This document shows positions 5,368-5,383 of a stretch of DNA of 5,383 nt, piece after piece. Position 1 is the first letter of the stretch, and every line of letters begins with the position of its first letter. The translations under genes and the position numbers were made by a program. Source of the stretch: Treponema sp. (lineage in GTDB: Bacteria > Spirochaetota > Spirochaetia > Treponematales > Breznakiellaceae); NCBI GenBank assembly GCA_031254795.1, contig JAIRTS010000288.1:1-5383 (forward strand), given 5' to 3'. The notes beneath the pieces were generated by a model. The model made no database searches, was not told where the DNA came from, and was given only the letters and a program-made list of their open reading frames with translations.

Positions 5368-5383
5368 TAATGAAAAGAACCGG

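Noticed and set aside
5370..5383. Possible divergent plus-strand gene start (ATGAAAAGAACC)
   Set aside because: Only 14 bases are inside the window, there is no ribosome site before it, and it would overlap the alaS promoter. It cannot be supported.
1..5383. CRISPR array, tRNA or rRNA gene, insertion sequence, toxin-antitoxin or defence genes
   Set aside because: Nearly the whole window is accounted for by four conserved coding frames, and the two short gaps show no direct-repeat array, tRNA fold or transposase remnant.

Overview
All four genes in this window lie on the minus strand, so transcription runs from high to low coordinates. Their order is alanyl-tRNA synthetase (alaS, 5330-3543), a secreted SurA-like chaperone/parvulin-type protein (3386-2097), the antitermination factor NusB (2097-1630), and a membrane-anchored tetratricopeptide-repeat (TPR) protein (1633 to the left edge, C-terminus outside the window). 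No stretch of more than 300 bases lacks a gene; the only real intergenic regions are 3387-3542 and 5331-5383.

The window most probably comes from a spirochaete, close to Treponema. The AlaRS is the short form (595 residues, no C-Ala domain, no beta-barrel insert before the editing domain) that I know from Treponema and Borrelia. From memory, the T. pallidum chromosome also carries alaS beside a secreted 'basic membrane protein'/PPIase-like gene and nusB. Base composition looks near 50% GC, higher than oral treponemes and more like gut or termite-gut treponemes. The assignment rests on recalled gene order and protein features, not on a search.

The layout suggests two transcription units or one leaky unit. 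alaS has a near-consensus sigma-70 promoter (TTGACA, 17-bp spacer, TATTAT) so close to its ATG that the mRNA should have almost no leader. The 156-bp gap after alaS holds a GC-rich hairpin without a U-tract, a run of ten T with a possible -10 box, and a strong two-tier hairpin that would form the 5' leader of the next transcript. The chaperone, nusB and TPR genes are then fused by overlapping stop/start codons (TAATG and ATGA), so they are almost certainly co-transcribed and translationally coupled. The set pairs core information functions (tRNA charging, rRNA antitermination) with envelope proteins (a periplasmic chaperone and an inner-membrane TPR protein).

Most of the window is ordinary housekeeping sequence. 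The points most worth a second look are the apparently leaderless alaS mRNA, the tandem duplication inside the SurA-like protein together with apparent loss of its parvulin histidines, the leader hairpin, and the large TPR gene that is open to the window edge. I see no mobile element, CRISPR array, tRNA or rRNA, and no convincing undescribed multi-gene system.
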